In this document: positions 21,502-28,193 of the stretch, piece by piece
How positions within the stretch are numbered: the stretch's first letter is position 1
Layout: each line of letters starts with the position of its first letter
Source: Dimargaris cristalligena
Taxonomy: Eukaryota; Kickxellomycota; Dimargaritomycetes; Dimargaritales; Dimargaritaceae
DNA length: 28,193 nucleotides
Direction: 5' to 3'
Assembly (NCBI GenBank): GCA_027576995.1
Contig: JANBQC010000367.1
Span: forward strand, 1-28,193
Translations under genes and position numbers: made by a program
Notes under the pieces: model-generated
Databases searched by the model: none
What the model saw: only the letters and a program-made list of their open reading frames with translations
What the model was told of the DNA's origin: nothing

Positions 21502-22717
21502 CTAGAGTACTGCTGTCGACAATCCAGGTGCGAAAAATTCGACATTATTGTCGAACACTTTATAGTGCAGCGTGGTCGGTTTGAAGGTCTTGAGTGTACA
21601 CTGTGGCCCACGGACGATGGATAGCTGGTGAGGGAGGATGTCGGGTTTAACGATTGAGCCACAGGATGGGAGAACGTAGAAGTACCAGGCATGCTGATTA
21701 ATTTGAAGCCAAGCAAGATGAACGAGCGTTTGGTCTCTCCATCATATTGCCCGAATTGCCACGTAAGGCATGCAGTAGCTGTCAGGATATTTAGTCGAAT
21801 AGCAACCAGTAATTTGTGGGTTTACTTACCTGACCGTGAACATCCCTGGAGTGGCCGCTAGGCAGGGATTCGGCTTGAAGGATGTACGACGCCAGATACA
21901 TGAGGGACTTTACGAAATACTCGTAGCCACCCGTGGCCAACGGACCTTCGTCATCGGCCTTTTGGGCCTGTCCCGATAGGCACCGGTCGGTATGAGCCAG
22001 CAGGGTTAGGGAACCGTTCCGCGACTCGACATGGAATTTACACGCTTGTAGAAACTCCAGGATGGCCGACGGGTGCATACCCAAATTCCAGAGAACCGCG
22101 ATATCGTCGAAGATTAACGAGGGGCTCGGTGTCAATTGGTCACCACTTCCACCAGTCCCAACCCCAACTCCACCGATATCCATAAACCCCACGATGATAT
22201 GGAGGAGATCTGTGAGGTAGCGCTGACTACTGGTATACGCGGTGGCATGGTGGGAACAGTCCGTGGGGGGGTCGAAAGGCGGACAATAATAGTCGGGTGC
22301 CGTGGGGTTCTGGCTCGACCGGTCCGCAGGGTGGAACCGGCGGTGTTTAGCGAACGGGGAAGTCAGACTAACCCCGTCAATGTAAATGTACTGCCGCTGT
22401 TCGCGCTGCGGTAATAAATTCAACCCCAGTTTACGGGAGATTAGGAGGTAGTGGTTGAAAATGTGGGCCAGGCCCACCATGATCACCCGGGGCTTGGCCA
22501 CCCCCATTGCTGCTGTTGTCGGCATGGTTCCCGCGGAAGGTGGTGACTCGGGCGAATGGGGGGCAGGGGGCGGCGTCTGAAGGGCATTCGTGACGATATG
22601 GTGGATCAGGAAACTGGCGTCGGAGGTCAGCGTGTCGGTAATGAGTAGAGTGCCCTGGGTGGGTAAATGATACGGAGGGCCGAAGCCCAAAGCTGTACTA
22701 AGGGTCGGGAAGCCCAT
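21502..22717 (-). CDS. ELP6: Elongator complex protein 6, two exons
   Basis: Predicted subunit of the Elp4-5-6 RecA-like hexamer of Elongator, which binds tRNA during wobble-uridine modification. Exon 1 is 21830-22717 (296 aa) with ATG at 22717. Exon 2 is 21502-21693 (63 aa plus TAG). The junction is phase 0, CAG|GTAAGT to CAG|CATGCC, with a 136-nt intron. Features are the N-terminal beta strand and helix (LLITDTLTSDASFLIHHIV), VIMVGLAHIFNHYLLISRKLG, SLIFDDIAVLWNLG, and a C-terminal HYKVFDNNVEFFAPG strand pair. No Walker A motif is seen, as expected for this family. At 359 aa it is longer than human or yeast Elp6 (about 270). The extra length is a Pro/Ser-rich insert around residues 47-72 and two low-complexity loops (about 120-160 and 175-200). 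Confidence 0.85.
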
Positions 22718-23182
22718 GGCGAAATGAGATGTTCAAGTAGTAAGTAAATAAAGGCAAATATAAGAAAAGGAACCTCGGTTAGTAGGCTTAAATGGTCGAA
22801 GTAGTTGGTCTAAATGGGGTAGGCCTAAAAGCCATGGTGGCTTGGTGTTGGAAGGTACAGTGCAGCAGACTACCTTTGTATCACGAACGTGGTGTGAGAA
22901 AGTTGGGTGAGATGGTTGATATCAATAGAGCATAGTCTACTAGGTAGCCATTGCCGAAAATGATGGCTTTGGTTGATTGGGTTGGGCCTCCAGCATCTTG
23001 TTGAAGGAGTCCATTATGATATCGTACGTTTGCTATTACGTGCATAGTTGTAAAATACGGAATCCGTAGTTCATTTCACTGAGAAAGGCTGGTTCCCTAT
23101 TACCAGGGAGGGAAACTGTTTAATTAGAATGGCACCAGTGCGTTTATACTAGAGCTTTCAAAAAATAGCCATCAAATAAGGG
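22718..23182. other. Intergenic region, no gene seen
   Basis: Upstream of Elp6 and downstream of the P450 relic, both minus strand. No open frame of note. It should contain the Elp6 promoter. Confidence 0.5.
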
Positions 23183-23907
23183 CTAATCAAATTCATCTAG
23201 AGAAATCCGGGCGAATACGTATAGATGCCGATCTTTCAACTCATAGACGGAGATAGAGCGGATAGGCATCATGCTAAGATTCGGGACAGCGGGACTGAAT
23301 TCCATCTCACGCAGCAGATTACTCGGTACAGGGCGGATATCGAACCAGGTCAGTCGTTTACCCGGGCACTGACGCACGCCTGTGTAAAAGACCAAAAATT
23401 GACGCCGACGTTCTTCACCCTCGGGCCCCAAGAACCGTTCCGAGTTAAACGTCAAGGGGTTCTCGAAGACGGCCGCTGTGTGATGCCAACCGTAAATATG
23501 GGATGTCCACGCCCGTTCCCACCGGTAAATGGTGCCCGAGAATATTCACACCGCCCAAGGGCACAACCACACGGGGCAACGCGAAAGATGCCGGAGAGTA
23601 AGCCGGGAGGGTTTCGTAAATGATGGCATCGAGCTACGGAAGCCGGTTGGTGGTAACCTCATCGCTGATGATTCATGGGGAACAGTCAGGAGATTGACAG
23701 CAAATTTCTGCAACGACACGAGCGTAGATGCCGGGTTTGTTAAGTTAGGCGTATATAACCCAAGTTAGGACGTCACTCATGGTTTCGTAGCCGGTGATGA
23801 CTTGCAGCATCAGTTCCAAGGCCAGCAGTTCATCTGTAAATGGTGCAGGGTTGGTCTTAGGATCCTTGGATTGGTTATGGGGAGCCGCACATGGCACTTC
23901 ACTCATA
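23183..23907 (-). pseudogene. Cytochrome P450 relic, C-terminal half only, stops and frameshift
   Basis: Minus-strand remains of a heme-thiolate monooxygenase. Reading from 23907 one finds NPAPFTDELLALELMLQ followed by the I-helix relic ITGYETMSDVLTW, then a TAA. After further in-frame TGA and TAG codons comes the K-helix relic AIIYETLPAYSPAS, where the ExxR arginine is now Pro. ALPRVVVPLGGVNILGHHLP follows. A frameshift near 23485-23510 leads into AAVFENPLTFNSERF, FLGPEGEERRRQFLVF, and the intact heme loop FYTGVRQCPGKRLTWFDI. The final frame ends at 23183. Roughly half of a normal ~500-aa P450 is present, and nothing resembling the N-terminal membrane anchor lies upstream before the next gene. 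The several stops, the frameshift and the lost ExxR argue for a dead gene rather than introns. Subfamily cannot be told by eye. Confidence 0.85.
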
Positions 23908-24161
23908 ACGCAATAGTTATTTCCATATCAATCTCGTAGTTCATTGACAAATAACAACCCGAGGACACTATATTTTATTTGAAGCGCCTAGAGGGACACA
24001 GTTCTGGTATAGAGATAATCGCCATATTCGGGACTCTTGTTTTATTGAGGAATTACCAGCACGATAAGCTAGGTTGGTAAATTGGATAAACGAATGTATT
24101 GTATAATATCACTCGGTGACAACTATAGTCAAGAATGGATATCAGACATACCAAACGGGGC

Positions 24162-26277
24162 TCAATACTGTTTCAGATCAGGTCGTTGCTCAAGAAACAA
24201 TTTACCAACCTTCCAAAGAGTGTCATGCTTCCAAGGTCCCAAGTCCTTAATTTTTTCTTGGGTGTCAGCCTCGAACTCTGTAATGATAACCGGCACGCCC
24301 ATCTGGGGGATCCCATCGAGCTCCACGAGTCGCAATTGCATGAGGTGCAGAAACTGATATGGACCCACTACTTCTTCGGCGTCAGGGCGCTGGTTAGATT
24401 TAGGTTCCGGGCAACTTAAGGTCTTGAACAGAAACTGCGCACTGTCTTTCAAACCAAGCTGGTGCATTTCACCAACTAAGCTACAGTTTGGTTCTACAGC
24501 TGCGGGTTTGTACTGGCGAGGTAAAATATGACCTAAAAACTCGCTCGGCGTTATACGTAACAGGTCCGTTTGGCGGGTCATGGCACATAACATAACGGCC
24601 AATTTTCCGAGTTCGTCATTTCGGACGTAAAAACTAGACTGGCTGTACTCATCCTGATAAGTTCGGACACCGGTAGCAAATAATTGGAGCTGGTCCTGGC
24701 GCCCCGTAAAAGCCAAGCGAGCCATAATGATGGCGGCCACAGTGTTGGAAAACATTTCATAATTAAATCCTGCCAAATGTTTATAGGCGGGAAGGTCCCA
24801 CAGTTTGATCATTGTCCAAAGTGGGCCTTCCGGACCGGCAGGCACCAATTCTTCGATGCGTTTCCTATCTTGTTTAACAAGCAGGTCAAATGATGGGTTA
24901 GTCAAGGTAGCGAAGAGCGGGACAACTTGTTTGACGTGAGTAAGAGCGTCGACAAGGTCCAGCAGCGGCAATTGTTTCGTTAGTTCAGCCTCCGACAGAT
25001 CCGCCGGATTGATATATCGCTGCGCTCCTTTCTGGAAGAGGGGACTGTCTTTGCCGATTTCCAAGAGGTCACCGAGAATGATTCCTTTTGGCTGGGGTTT
25101 CGCGTATTCCAATACCTCGCTCGCACCTGCATCGGTATTCTGGATTTCAAAGATTTCATACATAATACGACAGGCTTTTCTCCAAACTCCGAGGGCCAAT
25201 TGGTGGCGGAGCAGTTTTTGCCAGGGTTTGTACATGGCCCGGATTCCACTCTTTAAATGAGCCTCTGATATAACAGAATTTTTAGCTTTTAGGCCAACGC
25301 CGCGCCAGTAGGACTTAAGACCGGCTTGGAGGTCTTGGTAGGGATTCTATATATGGGTAGATGACGATACATGTAGGTAATACGTCGGTTAGTTTTCTTA
25401 AAAATAAGACCATAATTTATCTTGGGAATTTGTTATATGGAATGGGTGCCCATATACGTACACACATAAATGGCGTGAATAACATTTCAATAGCACCAGC
25501 GAAAGGGGCGATCTTGTTACAGCTGGTCTACTGGCTAGGGAATGGACATGTAAACCCACTTGAATAAACGATAAGTACTTTCCAAGGACCTGCTTAAATT
25601 TAGGGCCCACTTAATCATGGCAGCCCGTGTAAAATACGATTATAACTTACCCAAATGACCTCTGGAGCGAGAGGAGCGGGAGTGTAATCGAGTCGACGAA
25701 CTGGTTTATTTTTCGGAGCAAACTTATCGGCATTATCGGAACCGCCAGTACGCTTGGTCTGGTTGGGCGTATACATATCTGAGACAGAAGCCTTGGGGTT
25801 ATCGGATTCATCACTACGTTGGTTGTGGCTTAGCGTGGCCGCAATCGGGACAGAGTCCTCGCGGTTGTCAGGCTCTTTATTACGCTGGTTGGGGATGGAC
25901 GCTTGCGGGTTTGGGACATACCCCTCGAGGGTTTCCGGGGGTTCGTTTTCTTGGTAGTGGCCTGGCATATACGGGCTCGGGACCAAATTCTCGAGATTAC
26001 CGAGGCCTCCACCACGCTGGTCAGTGGAACCGGACGTATAGGCGTTCCAGGTAAATTCCTCTGGATGAACGGTGTTTTCAGTCTGCTGGCTGGAACCAAG
26101 GTGATAGTTTGAAGCAGGGACCGTATTTCGGCCCCATAAACGGTTAAGTTTCTGTAGGAAGAAATCTCTCTTCCTGGTTTGAGGTTGGTCGTCTTCCATT
26201 GCACTAACACTGCCATATACATTGAGGGAGAGGCCGAGTGCGACCAAGGCAAGAATGTTTATACGTTGAGGGAGCAT
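24162..26277 (-). CDS. Secreted protein of unknown function, two exons, repeat region plus novel C-terminal domain
   Basis: Not recognised. Exon 1 (25651-26277, 209 aa, ATG at 26277) begins with a signal peptide (ILALVALGLSLNVYGSVSA, cleavage near residue 26). A dibasic TRKR|D at 34-38 could be a Kex2 site. Residues ~84-190 then hold about five degenerate 19-23-residue units patterned on NQR...EPDN....SVP. Its donor is TGG|GTAAGT. Exon 2 (24162-25346) is entered at TATATAG|AAT in phase 0 and gives a further 394 residues, for 603 in total. The exon 2 part is a mixed helical domain (for example YWRGVGLKAK, LQLFATGVRTYQDEYSQSSF, GPYQFLHLMQLRLVELDG) with only a few Cys and no membrane segment. 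The joining is inferred: open frame continues upstream of the first exon 2 ATG right up to the acceptor. If unspliced, exon 1 alone would encode a 220-aa protein. Possible roles are effector or wall protein; neither is shown. Confidence 0.65.
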
Positions 26278-27843
26278 GGTGGAGGAGGGTTTAAATCTCG
26301 GTTAAACAGGGTAAGTAAAGCTGGGTAGGGGAAAATGGACACTATAAGTAGCCACGTTGTTACTGAAATAGCACGATAAGAATTTGAGGAACTAGGATAA
26401 TAGTGAACGGAAAATATAGGCCTTAGTATACCAGTGTACCAATGAAATTACCAAACGATGAAGTTGAGCTACTTGGCACAGGACACCCTCAGCTTTTTAT
26501 ACTTTCCTGGTAAAATAACCCCAGCAATATTCACTTGGCTCCAATTGTCAGGTAACTAGCGGTGTTTATTCCAATGGACACTCCCTGCCCCTCTGCTCCC
26601 GCTCAAGCAAGTTTCCTGTTCACCGCCAAAATCAACTAGTAACCAATAAATCATCCCTTGAGACGAGCTGAAATATAACGAGATGAAAGGGAATATACCG
26701 TAGCCTCGCTAATTAGTGGTCCTCGCATCCCCTTTTCCCTTGCTGTACGAATCAAAATAGCAGTTAATGACACCTACACTAGTTCTGTGATGGTTGGGTC
26801 TTTCCTAATCGGGTGGGTCGGTTACTTGCTGTGGAAGGTTATACAGCCCAATCTATAGTATTACACTGGGGCCGTTATTTAAATAAATTCACTTTCCCTC
26901 CTATTATACTCATTGTTAACCACCCATTATTAGGAGCCCAGACTGGAGCTCATGGGAACCCGAGGCGCAGTCGCTTCATTTGAGAATCGAGGATGTAGCC
27001 ACTAGGCTGCGTCGCTACCCACCCTGGTCCTTGCAGCGCTCCAACCCCCAGAAATTTAGACGGCGGAATAAATCCTTGACCGTTAAAGCTGTATTGCAGA
27101 GATATTTTCAAATATCGATGCTAATCTTTAAACCCCATTTATCTAAGAGCCCCTACTATGTAGCCAACCAATGTTTTCTATCACCCCTTCCACTATTTTC
27201 TCGAGTGTTATCAACGTAAAACCATGCAATTACAGGCCAGATTCGTCAAAAATGTCCTAGGGTGTGACCGGTATAACAGTCTTTTGATTGGGCCGCAATA
27301 ATAAAGGGTAAAACAAGGCACCGAGTAAAAGCATGAACTGGGAACCTTCTTTCATGTGCCTCCCCATTTCTGATATCATTGCACATTGTTGTGTTCTACC
27401 TCGTTGAACCAATAAAATACTACACATGCATGTAACCCCTCTTCATCTTCCAGTGTTGCAGTACTTTGGCTTCAATGGACTTCCATTTGCCAATGCCCAC
27501 TTGGCTGAAAACCCAACCCAACTGTATGAGATATGTTTCCTGTAGGCAAGTTAAACCATCCAAAATATGGGATTTTAGTATATTCAACAGGAACTCCCCC
27601 TCTCCCCTCTAATTTCCACTGCTCACCATATGGGCTATGGCAAACCATCTTATACAGTGCCAAGGTCCAGGGAGGACATGCAAGTGAGATGAGTATTAAA
27701 TGTAGTGCCAACATAATGTTGGAATGGTAAATTCAAGGGTAGATGCAAGTGCTTTCAAATGCAACTATAAAAGATTTAAAGAAGAGAGAAAGACCATTAA
27801 GGAGCAAAGCTAGATTCCCATGGTTGATTTTATTAAGTTGGAA
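26278..27843. other. Gene-poor region upstream of the secreted-protein gene
   Basis: No supported gene. The open frames 26980-27219 (plus) and 27472-27714 (minus, 80 aa) lack known motifs. The latter resembles the frame at 14111-14413 (see findings). The first ~250 bases probably contain the promoter of the minus-strand secreted-protein gene. Confidence 0.5.
26493..26501 (-). promoter_or_regulatory. Possible TATA box for the secreted-protein gene
   Basis: On the minus strand the text reads GGAAAGTATAAAAAGCTGAG, about 215 nt before the ATG at 26277. This is the best TATA match upstream of the gene. Candidate only. Confidence 0.35.
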
Positions 27844-28193
27844 TTAGTTGTAGTAGTGATAAAAGTGAAGTTTTGAGAATATAATGATATAATCATAGAT
27901 ATTGTATAGTCTTAAGTATAGGGCTGTTGTTAGGCCGGCATTTGGGAGCGTCTCGCTTTCGGGACTAGGGCTCAGGCTCGGGCCTTTGCCTTTGTTCGAG
28001 TAAGGGGGACGGCCGGACGTCGGTTCCGAAGGGCCAGGGCCTGGAGTGTACGCTGGGTACTCGGGTAAAGCTTGCTCCGTCATGCGGATTCGATCGCTGC
28101 TGTAATTCGAGAAATCGCTGGGGTACGAAGGACAATGCTCTAGCGTGAAGGATCCTATGCTCCCGTCGTCTGAGAGATGAAATCGCCGAGCCA
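27844..28193 (-). CDS. C-terminal tail of an unknown gene, cut by right edge
   Basis: A minus-strand frame is open from the right edge to a TAA at 27844, about 115 residues. It is hydrophilic and rich in Pro, Ser and Tyr (EYPAYTPGPGPSEPTSGRPP, then KGKGPSLSPSPESE). It then turns into a hydrophobic, Tyr-rich end that may be intron or UTR read-through rather than protein. The upstream part includes LEHCPSYPSDFSNYSSDRIR. The low complexity suggests a disordered tail of a larger protein; no family can be named. The true 3' end could lie earlier or be spliced. Confidence 0.45.
   Translation of the reverse strand, partial: ARRFHLSDDGSIGSFTLEHCPSYPSDFSNYSSDRIRMTEQALPEYPAYTPGPGPSEPTSGRPPYSNKGKGPSLSPSPESETLPNAGLTTALYLRLYNIYDYIIIFSKLHFYHYYN

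Noticed and set aside
22136..22414. 92-aa plus-strand open frame
   Set aside because: Antisense shadow of Elp6 exon 1.
23225..23768. Plus-strand open frames of 132 and 79 aa
   Set aside because: They overlap the P450 relic, whose minus-strand motifs explain the sequence.
25615..26277. Exon 1 of the secreted protein as a complete 220-aa gene
   Set aside because: A consensus GTAAGT donor precedes the last 11 codons, and the downstream frame opens in the same phase at a good acceptor with coding-like sequence before its first ATG. Not excluded without RNA data.

Overview
This window looks like nuclear DNA from an intron-rich filamentous fungus. It is read here as probably an early-diverging lineage (zygomycete-type, perhaps Kickxellomycotina), but that placement is inference. 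The evidence is short GT-AG introns (about 120-370 nt), a fungal-type dynactin p25, Vps17, GTP cyclohydrolase I, a eukaryotic MoaA-type protein, Elp6, and a secreted family GH19 chitinase. No tRNA, rRNA, CRISPR array or intact mobile element was seen. All splice models below were built by eye from reading phase, splice-site consensus and family conservation.

Layout, left to right. (1) 158-861, minus: the 5' part of a dynactin subunit 5 (p25) gene that runs off the left edge. (2) 1951-2475, plus: a 174-aa four-helix MARVEL/Nce102-like membrane protein. (3) 3683-5561, plus: six-exon GTP cyclohydrolase I. (4) 7019-9603, plus: seven-exon Vps17-like PX-BAR retromer subunit. (5) 10046-13168, minus: four-exon, 865-aa helical protein that I do not recognise. 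(6) 13169-16607: a 3.4-kb stretch without a convincing gene. (7) 16608-17537, plus: intronless secreted GH19 chitinase. (8) 18952-21099, plus: six-exon MOCS1A/MoaA, ending in the free Gly-Gly tail. (9) 21502-22717, minus: two-exon Elp6. (10) 23183-23907, minus: a decayed C-terminal half of a cytochrome P450. (11) 24162-26277, minus: two exons that join in frame into a 603-aa secreted protein with a possible Kex2 site, degenerate repeats and a C-terminal domain of no family I know. (12) 26278-27843: gene-poor. (13) 27844-28193, minus: the C-terminal tail of a gene entering from the right edge.

The genes do not form a pathway. Most are housekeeping functions: dynein cargo binding, folate/pterin synthesis, endosome sorting, molybdenum cofactor synthesis and tRNA wobble modification. 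The unusual material lies in the right half: an intronless chitinase, a P450 relic, an orphan secreted protein, and gene-poor DNA carrying short minus-strand open frames that weakly resemble one another. If the organism is a mycoparasite or an animal associate (not provable from this window), the chitinase and the orphan secreted protein would be the natural interaction factors.
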